DNA of 64,000 nt, from contig NC_135118.1 of assembly GCF_050908995.1 (NCBI RefSeq), positions 23,213,501 through 23,277,500 on the forward strand, given 5' to 3'. This document shows, in pieces, positions 1 through 12,960 of this stretch (positions within the stretch are counted from its first letter, which is position 1; each line of letters opens with the position of its first letter). The DNA is from Andrena cerasifolii (taxonomy: Eukaryota; Arthropoda; Insecta; Hymenoptera; Andrenidae). The notes beneath the pieces were generated by a model. It saw nothing but the letters and a program-made list of their open reading frames with translations. It had not been told where the DNA came from and did no database searches. Both the position numbers and the translations under genes were made by a program.

Positions 1-2439
1 CAATTAGCGGGGCTGTCTTGTCGTGACCCTTGACTTTGAGGATCTTTGGAGGTTTGCTTGTGTCAAAGGTGGCAATTTTTAAAAGTTGCAATGTCTGAGC
101 TGCGTTCTTGTAGTCTGCTGCTCGTGTCCTGCTTTTAAAATGAATTACGCAAGCTGAGCGCTGCATTAAAAGTATCACGAACCCAATTCTAACCCCTACA
201 TACTACTATTATGCTTTAAAAGTATTAAATGAACATAATATTTTTCGAAATCTTTGAAGATTATAAATCTTTGTACTGACCATACGAAATGTTCAAAAAA
301 CTGCACTGACAAAAGTATTTTTTAAATATTTCACCGTGAACCTAAGATTATTTCGTATCCTATACACGATAATTTTCTGTATGTTTCCTAAAGAAGTACG
401 TCTTTACACTAACGCTTGTGATATTCGAGTGACAGCTTACATAGCGTGTAGGGCACATTCTTGTGCAACAATGACAAGCGACACAGTACGCTTCCGACAA
501 TGTATACAGAAATAAACACAGCAAACCAGCCGACGCGGATAGTGAAGCTATCATTGTTTCGATCACAGTAAATTACAAAGTAACTAGAACTGACAGAAAT
601 TTCGTCGCAAACACCCGAGAAGCCTTCGTTAAAATCTCATGAATCTTCACCCTGTATTTCCTTCGACTTAGCTCCCAAAGCGCGAATATTAAATAATGGT
701 TCCAGCAAAGGATCCAAGTCGCCCGTGCGCTCGCCCCAGACCCAGAAGGTAGTTTTCCATAAATTTCGGCTGCATCAACCCTTTACCTGTTCCCCTTAGA
801 ATAAATATTACCAGGACGGATCCACCGCGTATTATATTATAATGGCGAGGGCATACTAATGGAATCCGTGAGCACGAAGGTTCGTCAGCGCCGGGGACAG
901 GAGTCTGTAGGTACACAGATGGCCCGTCGTCGCCCTTAACCCTTCGGCGCGGAAATTTGCTCGTCCTCGTGTCGAAGACCTGTGGGTCGGGGCCTATTAA
1001 TATTCCTCAGACAGCGAGAGGTTCCGTGAGAAAACTCCCTAAGGGTGTTTTTCCTTCGGCCCATTAGCATAAGGCGATGATCCTTTCGTTTCTCACGGAC
1101 CCTGCCGCGTTTACGCTCCCGATAAACAAATTTAGCACACTCTGAACTTTGTTCTCCACCCCAGCATTCACTTCAATATTGCAGAATATTTCAAGCTATT
1201 ATCTTCTCGCTCAAAGGAGTAATTGAAGTATATTACATTCTGCGGCAGATGATTCAAGGACATCTCCATAGAAAACTTGAGAAAAGTAAAAAAATTACGC
1301 CAAGTACACGAAATCAAATAAATCACAAAAAATAGAAGATAATAATGATTATAAAATAAAAAAAGATGTGAAACCAAAATGAGCTGCACGTACATAAAGG
1401 TAATGATAAATACAAATAAATACTTTAATACGAATAAACATTTTATTCAAAATACTTGGCGCTATTTGTTCGAAAGCTTATATGCGATTTACATAAGAAA
1501 AATGCCTTTAAATTTAGGAAATATTGCAGGCGTGTTGAGATATTAATGAAATAAGTTTCAGGTTAGGTTGGAATAGCCCGGCGACGAGTAAATGAATAAC
1601 GGTAGCGACAGTCGACATATACAGGGTGTCTTTCCTGTACTTTCTTTCCTGTACTTGGCGTCGAGACGCGACCGCGTCTCTAGATAATTACAAATATATA
1701 TTTCTGAATGTAGTTCCTCTTGGTGCTGGCAGAATCACTGTTGAAAGGCAACGCTGCTCGAACATTTTTGGACTATCAGTTTCGTGAACGGTAGGTAACG
1801 GTTACCGAAGGTTGCCCCGTTCTAGCTTCACAACCCTTCCGGCTGCAAATTTTCATAAAATGCCCATAAATAAGCGCGCTCGGGCCATCCTTATTTATAT
1901 ACAATATTTATACGCCACGCATGACCTGAAGCGGGAGCCCTCGTAGAATTTAGGCACATAGGTATCGACCTACGACCGCGGCAGGAAAGGGGTGAGATGG
2001 GAGAATAGACGTCGCTGCCGCGACACACCTGTGAACGATCGGGTCCTTCGACCTACGGTGTTCCCGTTCGACGAACGTCGGGACTTGGAAGTATCACGGA
2101 GATCATATTCCGTTTCGAAAACGGTCGAGCTTCGCGACAGACGTTGACACTTCGCGATTGATGAGATTGATTGAAAGTGATCCCTGGATGAGGATGAACG
2201 TGTGATAAGAAGCGAACTTGAAAATACCAGGAAGTAGAATACTATACGATGAAACCGATATGTACGCTAAAATACTATGAGCTTTGGAATCCCTATCACG
2301 GCTACGGAACGCTATAATGGATGACTGGATAAAAACAGAAAGAAAGAGAAGGCTAACTCATCGAACTTAGATTCTTTACTACATCTCCCACAAAATGCAC
2401 ACAGCAGTCGAAGGATCGAAATGGACATTACACGTGAAT
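1..2439. other. unannotated non-coding stretch
   Basis: No gene or mobile element recognised. The sequence is mixed, with AT-rich parts (roughly 180-330 and 1170-1560) and more balanced parts. Frames on either strand stay under 80 codons and match no family I know. The only local repeat seen is a short direct duplication of TTTCCTGTAC at about 1630-1656. Confidence 0.6.
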
Positions 2440-3029
2440 AGGCCTAGCCCAACTGCGCCTCCCTCACGCCTACCTGCTCTTTATCCACTTCGCGGCGCAA
2501 AAATCACTTTCCACCGGCCTGCCCACGCAATAACGATCCCATTCGGCTCCCCCCAAATCGTTCTCTAGATCGCCACTAAATTATCCAATAAAGCGAAGCG
2601 CCGTTACTCTCGTCCAATACCCGTCACCGGTCATGCACGACAGCGTTTCGGTCTCTCGCCCGTAGCACGGAACGAACGCGTCCCGTTTCCAGCGATTATC
2701 CCTCTTTCTCCCCGTGTCCTCTCTCAATGACCAAACTGAAATGTCCCTCTCCTTGGCGGGAACAAGACGAGGAGGAGAGGGCAGAGAGCGGCGAGGACGA
2801 AAAGTGGGCGAGAACTTGGAAAGTTAGCTTCGAAATCCGTCGAGATGAAAAGAACGGCGAGCCGAGGGGGAGTGGGAAGAGGGAGAGAAGGGGGTGATCT
2901 CAGAGGAAAAGTCACGTAGAACTTTTTTCCGGGTGGTGAATTTTTCGAAGCCCTCGAAGCTTCCGTGGGGAGGGTGAGAGGCTGCTGGGTAAAGGCCCAG
3001 GGTAGAGGAACGAAAGAGAGAGAGAGAGG

Positions 3030-3082
<53 letters not shown>

Positions 3083-3660
3083 TGGAGGGTTCCCATCGTC
3101 GCGAAATCGACGAGCAAATACTTAAGGCGTAACCTCGTTACGCCGGCAGCCAGTGGAAAAGCGAGAAAAATCCACTCGAAGCCAGCCAGCAGCGACGACG
3201 CTGCCGGCGGCGACGGCGCGGAAAAGTCGCTTCCGGTCGTTCGACGACCCTTCGACCGTTTGAAATACGGACAGGGTGGGCCGTTGATGCGCGCCCGTGA
3301 AAAATGGGCACACGCGAATCTCGGCCACGCTCGTGCCTACGTAACTACGGAAATACGTCTCGCGAAGAATCTCGTCGCGTCAGAGGTCCAACCCTCTGAG
3401 AAATATCCACCGACTTTATAATCTTCTCGATGACGAGGACTCGTCAGTTCCGAAACGATTTGAAGTAGAATTGGAGCAACGTTCAGTAACTCCGTAGCCA
3501 TTTTCGTTAATTTCTTATCCATAGACTTCGTATCCTGTTGAGGATTACATATCTGGTTAAAGGACGAGCCGATGATTTCTGTGAAGGAGGAGGAGAATGA
3601 TACTTCTGTCGAGAGAGTCAAAGGAGGTGCAGACACTCTGAATGCTGCATTCGCGAGCAA
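2440..3660. other. CpG-rich and purine-skewed non-coding block
   Basis: CpG-dense DNA with strong purine skew on the plus strand from about 2750 to 3090, around a GA microsatellite. A 107-codon minus-strand frame at 3337-3660 has no recognisable domain, so it is not called as a gene. A promoter or untranslated exon is possible from composition alone, but I see no specific core-promoter element. Confidence 0.4.
3013..3082. repeat. (GA)n microsatellite
   Basis: About 70 bp of GA dinucleotide repeat, interrupted by GGG and AAA, inside a longer purine-rich tract. The Leu/Ser-alternating minus-strand frame here is simply the CT repeat read in frame and is not a protein. Confidence 0.95.
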
Positions 3661-4183
3661 AACATACGCGAGGGAACGTCAAAAGCAACGTTCAGCTCGA
3701 ATGAGAAGAGAGTAAAGGGAGTGGATCCGGTAGAGAGACAAGTTTCCACAGGAACCCGGAATTATGCGCTCCGAGTCAAGCTAATTACACCAATTCAGGC
3801 TAAAATGGGCTGAAGTAAAGGCACAAATGGATAGTCCTGCGTCGGGAGTAATTACCTAATTCGGCCATGCGTAATTACCGACGATTAGAGTGTCGCTTTC
3901 GGGACATTTCTGAGGCAGCTGCAGGTGATACGGATACCGCCTTCCTTCCGTCGCAAGTGCCTGCCTCGTGTGCGTCTGCTTCGCGAGACATCGCCAAGAC
4001 CGTTTCTAAGGTCCGTGAACGGAACTGGCGTTTTTCTTCGAGTACGTTCAGCATTTTCGAGCACGCGAGCCGGTACTCACTCCAATATTTTGGCAAAATT
4101 GAAATTCGCGTAAATGATTTGTTGGCCTCCTTATGAGAACTTTACTCTTTTTTATTTACACATAGCTTCTCTACTTCCTACCG
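3661..4183. other. unannotated non-coding stretch
   Basis: Short open frames on both strands (up to 89 codons at 3867-4136) overlap each other and match nothing recognised. No repeat structure seen. It ends where the terminal inverted repeat of the next element starts. Confidence 0.5.
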
Positions 4184-5043
4184 AGTAAGGTGAATGTCCC
4201 AATTTCTGCTCATTTAAGAGGTTACTCGTCAGAAAAGAAGGTGTAAAAAATTTGTTTGTGATGAAAATTTGCAGAGTAATTGATTAATTATTTAATAATA
4301 AATCAACCAGTCGAAAAGTATTTGAGAAAGATATTTCAAGAAGTTTAACTACTAGTAATTTGTTATTAAATATAATGCTTTAAATGTCCGTATTTCTGCT
4401 CACGAAAAATAGCGATATTTTTAAGTATTTCTACTTACCATTTGTACCAATTTCTGCTCACATAATATGTTGCCTTTTCAGGTTAAAATAAGTTACATCT
4501 TTTGTGGAGATGTTTTATAACACAACAGTAGAGCATAAAATAATGATAAACAAAAAATAAAATGCCTTCGAATAGAAATAGAGGTTACAGCGTACATTGA
4601 ATTGTGACGTTATGTTACTAAAATTTTGGTGAGTAGAAATGCGGACACGACGGTGGTTCATTTGAACCTAAACCTAATCACCTGCTTTCTACTTAAAATA
4701 ATGAAAAATAGTAAAAAATCTATATCCAGAGCACAATACGGTATCTGTTTTTGTTATTAAATAAGAACTTTTACTGCAAAAACTATTTTCTGCCCAATTA
4801 TCGAATACCAATAGTGACCCTGTTCCTTACCACAACCAGCTAAAACACGGTCGAAAAATCATGAGTCTCATTTTAAAAGTTTTTCGTTGCTCATGCTGCA
4901 GTTTGATTATCCTCAAGCTCGTGCAACACTCGCGTAAATGTTCAAATAACTTAGAATTATTTTGTTGTAACTATAGTACAAACGTGACGCTTATAATAAT
5001 AAAAAAATACGAAATGAGCAGAAACTGGGACATTCACGTTACT
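4184..5043. mobile_element. non-autonomous DNA element with 32-bp inverted ends and subterminal motif copies
   Basis: The ends 4184-4215 and 5012-5043 are inverted copies with about two mismatches, beginning AGTAAGGTGAATGTCCCA. An 18-bp motif, TGTCCCAATTTCTGCTCA, lies in the left end (4195-4212). It recurs with changes at 4385-4402 and 4443-4460 in the same direction, and at 4630-4647 and 5015-5032 in the opposite direction. Inverted ends with repeated inner motifs are typical of transposase binding sites in cut-and-paste elements. The roughly 860-bp interior is AT-rich with no transposase frame. No clean target duplication is visible, so the superfamily is not assigned. Confidence 0.7.
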
Positions 5044-5074
5044 TTAAAACTGATGAGACTACAGACGCAACTTA

Positions 5075-5507
5075 CAAGGGAGCATCCTGAACCCGGAAAT
5101 TCCAGAAAATTCTGAACTTTTGTGAATATGTAGGGAATTTCCTCCTGATTACGACGCAATTTTTGTTTACTGCCCAAATTCACTCTAATGAGGGGTAATT
5201 GACCCCTGAAAATTCAGTTATTTCCAATTTTATGTGATAACTCGGGAACTGTAAAATATTTTTTTTTACCAAATGCTAGATCCAATTAAAAGAAGTAACT
5301 TTTGCCTTGAAACTTTTTTTCTATCTCTTACGGTTCGCGAGTTATAACACAAAATCGGAAAATAGCCGAACTTTCAGGGGTTAATTTCACCCGCTTCGAG
5401 TGAATTCGGGCAGCAAACAAAAATTGCGCTGTAATCAGGAGGAAATCCCCTACATATTAACAAAGTTTTAGAATTTTTTGAATTTTCTGATTCGGGAGCT
5501 TCCCTTG
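5075..5507. mobile_element. foldback MITE with TTA target duplication
   Basis: Almost the whole 433 bp is an imperfect palindrome. The left arm, 5075 to about 5255, pairs with the right arm, about 5340-5507, around an AT-rich centre. The tips are CAAGGGA and TCCCTTG, and TTA stands directly outside both (5072-5074 and 5508-5510). A 3-bp TWA duplication is the habit of PIF/Harbinger elements, so a Harbinger-type MITE is a reasonable but unproven guess. It starts only 31 bp after the preceding element. No coding capacity. Confidence 0.75.
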
Positions 5508-5510
5508 TTA

Positions 5511-6047
5511 GATTCCTTCGGAACTTCTTTTCTATCATTCGAAGAGTTCTTTAATGTACCCAAGCGGACTACTTAGTGTTCACTGTGTAAAATATTAATA
5601 CCATCCCACTCGAACTTGCCGCTGAGAGCGAAACTTCTACTCTCCGCGGTCGAAGAGCGCCAGAATCGCGGCAGCCGCTCTGAATCCGAAAGGGGAACGA
5701 AGCGAAATTCGGAGTACCATTGCCGGAGGCCATCGTAATCGAAAAGTTTCGTAAGACGATTTCTTTTTTCCTCGGCGACGGTGGTGAAGAGGCGAGGCGA
5801 GGTCCGGTGGTGCCCAGGGCCAAAGAAAGCCAGAGGTTTAGAATAAATCAAGTAGAAAGGCCGAGCGGGTCCACGACTAGAAATATTCGGCACTCGCTTT
5901 GTACGAGGCCGCTGCACGGGACGGCCCTAAAGGAAGAAGAAAAACGAGCAACACGACCGAGCGTGGAAGGACAGGGAGGCGAACCAAAGGGGAAGAAAGA
6001 GGGACAGAGAAAGGGAGCAAGGGAGAGGAACGGAGAGAAAGAGAGAG

Positions 6048-6090
<43 letters not shown>

Positions 6091-6640
6091 GGCAAAAGGA
6101 GGCGAACGAACGCAGGCAGGCCACGTTACAGCAGCAACGACTGAAGATATCAATCAACGGGCGCATTGTGCTCAGGGATAATTTGACGCGCGGCTGAAAG
6201 GGCCAGATCTCGAATTCCACGATCGGATAATGGCCCCTATAAGGCCCCGAGGAGCCAGGAACCTCTGGGGTATCCACCGAACCGCAGCTTGTACGGGTAC
6301 GTGGTGCGCGCTGGCGCACACCGAGCCAGCCTCCCAGGCGATTGTCTTCCGAGGCTGAGCCTTTATTTTCGTCAAGACACATTGTCCCCCCCCCCCGCAC
6401 GATTCCTGGAACGCATTACTCAGGGGGCAGCGTAACGAATCGATCGCGTCGATTTCATTCACGACGCTATCCGATATCTGGTGACGGTGGATTAAGTGCT
6501 TGGGCCCGGAGACTTTTAAATTGGGGGAGCATGGACCGCGAGTCCGCGATTCGCGGTGTGTGTTTCGATGAATCCGAGACGCAGAGAATTTCGGAGACTC
6601 TGAGGACGAAGAGTACCGCTTTCTTTCGTGGAGAAATTTA
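5511..6640. other. GC-rich, purine-skewed non-coding block
   Basis: Several overlapping frames exist on both strands (up to 157 codons), but they run through a GA microsatellite and an RERERE/SLSLSL-type low-complexity core, so none is credible. There is a run of eleven C at 6386-6396. Composition is compatible with a promoter or untranslated exon; no specific signal was found. Confidence 0.4.
6032..6084. repeat. (GA)n microsatellite
   Basis: GA repeat with a few A insertions at the left, embedded in a purine tract that runs from about 5930 to 6115. Confidence 0.95.
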
Positions 6641-9289
6641 ATTCTCCGCAGGAGCTAGAAGCTATGAGATACCCCTACTAGCGTGGAATACAGGGTATAA
6701 TTGTTTATTGGTCTTTAATATGGGTGAGTAGTTTTTGTAGCACGCCCGTTTTCATGGGGTATGTTGTATCGTGTGTCAGAAGCCTCGCGGGGGGAATTTA
6801 GAGCTTTGAATTTTCAATCAAATCGAATATAATTGAAATTGAAAGCTACAATATATTTGAGCGTCTTCAATCATCGCTGAGTAGTCATGAAGATCTGCGT
6901 GCTGATCAATGCGAAGTCCAGTTTAAATTCACAAAACCCAATGAAAATATCAAACAACTTCAAAGTTCACTGTACTATGATCACCGTTTGGTCTTCGAAG
7001 AATGATCGCTATGAATAAATAATTAATTCGCAAGATTCTGTGCAAAAGGAAGAAACTGTGCGCGAGTTTCATGTTTCAAATTTGAACGCGAAGCAGAAAA
7101 ATATAAAGCAATTTTCACCGATCTTTTTAGACACTGAGGTCCTTAGTAAAAAAATAAATATATATAAATATAGAATCTACTTGACTGTAGAGAGTAATCG
7201 TTCAGCCTCGTTGCCTTCTTACCAAATCACATACCAAAGAGGACACAGACTTGATACTCAAACTCACAGCCTCCAAATCGATACTTCAAAGTCCACTGGG
7301 ATCCGTTCCACCATTAGTTAACGACATTATTTTTCGAGCTAACGACTCGTCCGCTTTTATCGCCGCTCGCGTACCCGCGTTTTGATTAATATCCCTATCG
7401 AGCAATCGTAAATCCAACGACTCCGACTATCGCAGCTGAGCGCTCAGCTCGTCGAACGTCCGACGGCCAGCAGACTCTCACGATCCTTCTCGAAACGAAC
7501 ACACGGAACGCGTTTATTTTACTGCCGGCGACTCCGGGCTGCCTCAGGCCTCCCGTTTCACTCGAAAATCTGTTCCGCTATTTATCGAGCGAGATTTATG
7601 CGTCACTTCCCGAGCGCGATCAAAAGGAGACGCGACGCCTCCGAAACGAGGCGCGATCGAGCGGCCGCGATATTTCGAAACCGTCCGGCGATGAATTATA
7701 GAAGCTGGCGTTTTGTCTTGGCGATAAAAAATTATGCGCGGAGGCTGTTGCGCGGGCCTGACGGGAGGAGCCTCGGCGGCATAAAATATTACAGCGATAT
7801 CCGTCTCTAACGACTTGATCGCGTGTGATTAATACTCTCCTTGATAGTTCCCTCAACGAGATCCGCACCCGTGGCCGCCAACCTTTTTCTACGTTGTATC
7901 GCGACGAGCTTTTCGGGAGGGGATCGAACCATGCGTCTCTCAGTTTTACACTACTGGCTTTAAAAATAAGTTACTACACGATAGCCACTCTGAATCAATC
8001 ACTATCACCAACGAAAATACTTCTTTTTTATATTACCAGCACGACTTTGCAATTGATCTCGAGCACCTCCACCGGGTAACTGACACTCTCGGCTTCGCCA
8101 CTCGACGCGGACGAGTGTTCGGGTCGCGTTTCCGAAAATCTCGGAGCAGGTAGCCGCACGAGTTCCCCTCGAGACGCCCAGACACGATTTTCCGTCATTG
8201 TGCCCTGAATGGGACACTTGACTTCCCGTTTCTGTCGAACGGTGGATTAAGAGGACGAGAGGTGCGCGTTTCAGGCTGGCTGTCGCCATTTCGGCGGACA
8301 CAATGCGACCCCGAGGGCGCCGTTACCTGAACGCCGGAGCACGTGCTCCTCTTTTTGTTCGATACGACGGAATTTTTTCGTGCACAAGCCCGCCACCGAC
8401 ACGCGAGACACCTCGGCCGCTCTACAGGTGGACTCTTCTCCTGGCTAAGCTTCGGGACGGAGATTTGCGGTCAGCTTGTTTGCCTAACAGGTGGATCTAG
8501 TTCGGCAACAACGATCACTCGCGGGAGACTGTTCGCAACAGCCACTGTTCGAGGCGGCAGTAAACTCCCTTCGCGACTTCGGAACTTGGAGGCAAAATTG
8601 CAGAAATAAGTTCAGAGAGATTGGATTTATTCGTAGAGCTTGATCGAGGAGATTGAAAAGTCTGATGCTTGGGGTGGCACTGCTTTCGGTGTACAAGAAA
8701 AGGGGATGTCAGGACTGTAGAGTTTATGGAATCTTCACTATGTCCTGCTGCATCCACTGTATAAGTGGCTGAAACACTGTAAATTGGGATAGGTGCTTTT
8801 GGAAATATGATTGAAGCGAGATGCGGAAGCTCCAGAAGTGGAAGGATGTGCGATCAGTGAAGGCACGAGTCACTGCACAACTCCAAAGTCGCACCTCAAC
8901 GATTCGATAAATTATTCATTGGAGTAAATTCTAAATATTCCAAATAAATTAAGACACATTTACTTTCGAATCGTTCACCGTGTTATAAACCTGGGATATT
9001 ATCATGAAAGGTGTTTGCTCCCCGATGCTTTCACTCGTGGAAGCCACGATTCCCAGAAGAGTGAAAATTGAGAAAAATTATATGGACTCTCGTGTCTCCC
9101 TTTCTAGTCATTCTCTGACTATGTTCCACCGTAAGAATTCATTAATACAACTGCAGCATACCGCGGCCGAGAGAAAACTTCATTGAAATCTAAGGGATGA
9201 TTCCGAGCACAGATTCGAACACCGTTTCCACGTTTCTCGCGAGGGATGTTCCAGGTTGTTTTTCGATCGACTTTATTTTAGCAACGTCT
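6641..9289. other. unannotated non-coding stretch
   Basis: AT-rich from about 6690 to 7330, then CpG-rich to about 8640, then mixed. Open frames stay below 100 codons and mirror each other on the two strands, as CpG-rich random sequence does. A GATCGAACC string near 7922 recalls a tRNA B box, but no cloverleaf forms around it. No mobile-element ends seen. Confidence 0.5.
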
Positions 9290-12200
9290 CTTACCTCACT
9301 CTTTCCTTGGCGATTCGTCGAGATCTCGTAGAGCAAACGAGCCGTCGGCTGCTACCACAAGCGTTAACATTCTCTTCGTTCGTCGGGTCTCTCGGTATCA
9401 AACGTCGTGCAGCCTTTTCCCCCCACTTTTAGCACAAATCATCGTTTCCGTTTTCCGTTGACTCTTTTTCCCCAATCGTTTATACTTCGCACACTATCCC
9501 GCACTGGCAGCGACTCGGTGCAAAAAAAAAAGGTTCTCTCAGTTCGCCGAGGCGTGATCGGTTATCTTCATCGGTCGCCGTGTTACGTAACGATCGGAAA
9601 CAGCACCACATACCTAACGAGCAACGAATGAATTTAGTTTCGAGCTACACCGTCTACGTTCTAATTGCCGAATAGGCAGGTTGCGCCAAACGATCGCTGA
9701 CTCTCGCGTCGTTTCTCGCGTCTCTGCCCGCGGCCCAGCCAAGCGAAGGACCGAGCGAGATCGTTGACGCGATTCGGAGCACCACGTGGCTCGACACGAT
9801 GTCGCACAAACCGTCCCGACGATCTCTGCGTCTTCTCGACGGACCCGCCGCGACGTGATTTCACTGGTAATGTTCGATCGCCGAAGGAATCTCCTCGGGT
9901 CAGCGGATACCTTATCGGTCGATGCCGAACAATCATCTTCGGGTGCTGAGGATGCCTCCCGGCATCCAATTTCTCCCGTCGAGTTCATTGGGACTTAAAA
10001 TGCCCTCGCGGCCATCTACCCCGGAGATTTCAGTCGCGGACGTCCTTTGCTCCGAAAGATCTCTCCCAACATCTGTTAGCCAGAACCATGTCCGACTGGA
10101 GCGACTTGCAAGTTGATTTTAGAAGCTGCGCCCGTTCGTCATCGGCTGCAATGAATCTCGAAGGCCAGTTCGAAGGGTTGGCCGTTCGAAGTCTCTCCCT
10201 CGAAATGGATCGGAATATTTTTCAACTCCGGTGGCTGCAGCAGGTTCGCTGTGCTATCGCTCGGTTCGAGCTTTTCTGTTCGATGCTCCATAGCGGTATG
10301 TCGAGGTACCGGCGAGGACCAGGGTGGCCCGAGATCATCGAACTATCAGGCGAATCCATCTCGAATGCGATAGCCCCGGCTGTGCCAGATGCGCTGATTA
10401 TTGCGTCGCGTCCAGGAAGGGACAGCAGAGAGACGAGTAGATGAAGAGACTGCCCAGGAAGGTTCACACTGCCCGGCGGTCTGATCGCTGACGACTGAAC
10501 GCCGTGGTAGCGTTTCACCGCGTAGTAAGCCGGCTCTCACCCCGCCATCAGCCTCTCTTTCTCTGCCTCTCCGCGAGGAGTGATCGAGAGAGACGAGCGG
10601 ATCGGGAGAAGCGAAGAAAGAGTGAGAAGATAGAGCGAGAAAGAGTGAGCGAGAGGGGCACCCGTCCTTTTCGACCCACTCTGACGTTCTGCGCGTCCTG
10701 AGACCAGCGTGCCCCCGTCCTCGTACTCGCTCCGTTCTCTGCATTCACCCCCACCGGCTTCCTCTTCTCTCTGCCCCCACCATCGTCTCTTCTTCTCCCA
10801 CCGACCACTCTGTTCTCCCCACCAAGCAGGGTCGATGGTTCCGAAGATCGCCGCTGGGCGGCACCAGCGTCCAAACTCTCGAGCCGGAGCAGCGTTCGAG
10901 CGTGGCGGGCAACAAAGGTCCCGTCGGTTACGTGGGAGAGAACGCGCTCCACTGGTTGGTGGAAGGGGAGTGGTAACCACGGGGGTGAGTCGTCCACTTC
11001 CCCTCTCGTCGTGCTCTCACCTTCCCCTCCATCTTTATCGCTCCTCCTCCACCCCCACCGGCGCGACACGTGTTCTGTTTCACTTGGACGCGCGCGGACG
11101 AGCATCACTCCGTCTTTCTCCTCGATCGCCGCGCGCCGCAGCTGGTGGTGGGGGCGGCGCGGCGCTTTCTGGCGGAGAGGCTCGAGGAATCGCTGGGTGG
11201 TGGGGAGCAGAAGACTAACATTGCCAGCACGCGTGACGCGCTCTCCACGCCGCGACTATAGAAACGTCGCGGTGGAAAGCTCGGCGAATTTTTGTTTTTG
11301 GGAAAATAGCAGCGGGGATTTCGTTGGCCTGGGTGGTTGCGCGGGACACGTTGGGCTCGTAAGGAAACCGGCTGCGGCAGAAACTGGTTTTTACATTGTA
11401 CAACGAACGTCGATTCACTTTGCAAGCGGAAACTTTGATAAAATGAACCACGTATGGACAACAGGTTGGAGTAGCTCGGATCGGAGGCTTTAAAATTGTT
11501 AGAATTCTGTTTATCGAGATTATCGTGGAGACCCGCGGTGTCCGACACGCGGAGTCAAACTCGAGGTCCGTCGTTTGGAAACGTTCTTATCGTATCGTGC
11601 TATCATTGACGCTGGATGTTTGTCGCGCGGTCTATTTATAGCTAACAACGCGGTTATCACTCTTGCTTCTCAAGGTACACGTAACCACTTAACGATGCGC
11701 GGGACGATAACGCGGTTAGCTTCGTTCTGATGAAAGTAAACTGTTTTCAAGGGGTCTAAGCTGTTCACGCTCATAAACGTTTCACGGATTCTCGGCTAGT
11801 CTGACCAGCGACTGGCTCTATTCCCTTTAAAGCCGTTGCTCGCGGCCGCGCTGTGCAACGTCGTAAACTCGGGAAGACAGGCTCTAGCGCGGCATAGAAC
11901 TATGGACATCGATTCAAAGGTATCAATTGCTTTCGACGAACGTTAACGCATAACGTGTTCACCAAGCCTAACTTGAGCGATTGCCAGCCTGTTAGTTGGC
12001 ACTACTCCCGTCACACGTCCACGTGATTCCAAATAAAGCTAACAGAGCTACCCGGTTCAGAGGCGTTCGTCCCCTACGGTATCCTTTCACGGCGCCCTGA
12101 AGGGTGCATGACAGATATAATTATACGAACCAAGGGACTATGAACGATCTTGAGCGCGACGAGCCATCCAAACGTCTCCGCGCTAACTCCTCCTCCGACA

Positions 12201-12960
12201 TAGCTTCCCGTCATCCGATCGCGAAACGATAATCATCATCACGATCTCGAACCCGGCTGACCAACGGACACTGACCACTTGGAACGTCACGTACACACAG
12301 GTTTCCTCTGACCGAGGAGATCGCAGGTATCACCGATACGCGAGCGTTGCCGACGAGATTCGACGTAACGAAGGCGAACGGACTTTAACCGACACGAGAT
12401 GGACAGTATATCTCGAGAGAGGGTTGGCACGCGTTGAACTGGCTGTTGTCGAGCTCGATCGGTCTGCCCAGAGCAGGCGAGTTTCCCCTTCGCCACTTTC
12501 CCTCCGCGCACCCCACCCTTCGCGCCGTCCACCTCGCCGAAACTCAACACACGAGCGATATATGCGTTTTCCCCTTCATCCCTTCCAGGCGGCCGCGATA
12601 CTGTCACTGCTCTTCCTCCCGCGCCCGTAGTTCGTGGAATTCCGGAATTTCGCGCGTCCGTGGCTCCACCTTCCCCCTCACGAAGCGCGAAATCCTTTTT
12701 TTAAACCCCGCCTAGCGACGCGCCCGACAGAGAGGGAGCGACGGAGAGGAAAAAGGCCGAGCAGGCGCGAGACACTCGGCCTTTTTCCCACTTCTTCCGC
12801 GGTGCAGACTCGCTGTGCACGCCGAAACCCCGCCCTCTTCAGACGGGGGTTCCCCATCGGCGCTTTTCCGCCGCCAGAATTTTCCGGGGGGAGTATGGCT
12901 CTCCTCGATTCTCAAGAGGCGGGAGCCAGTTACCAGGACTGCCACCAGCTAGCGCTATGA
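9290..12960. promoter_or_regulatory. long CpG-rich block, candidate promoter or untranslated first-exon region
   Basis: This is the longest CpG-dense block of the window, with purine-rich (about 10570-10660) and pyrimidine-rich (about 10700-10820 and 10990-11060) tracts. A good splice-donor match, GG followed by GTGAGT, lies at 10983-10990. Frames reach 186 codons (minus, 10548-11108) and 169 codons (plus, 10709-11218), but they overlap on opposite strands, are rich in Arg, Ser and Pro, and show no domain. I infer promoter or 5' UTR-like sequence at most; transcription direction cannot be told. Confidence 0.25.

Noticed and set aside
2824..3117. Ser/Leu repeat protein on the minus strand
   Set aside because: Direct translation of the (GA)n microsatellite; the same applies to the frames across 5848-6400.
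3337..3660. 107-codon minus-strand frame with a plausible helical segment
   Set aside because: The inner part looks slightly protein-like but there is no homology I recognise and no splice evidence, so I could not support a gene call.
7918..7950. tRNA-like B-box string (GGTTCGATCCC on the minus strand)
   Set aside because: No matching T stem, acceptor stem or A box around it.
10548..11108. 186-codon minus-strand frame and the overlapping 169-codon plus-strand frame (10709-11218)
   Set aside because: Both strands are open because the DNA is GC-rich and stop-poor; products are Arg/Ser/Pro-rich without domains.
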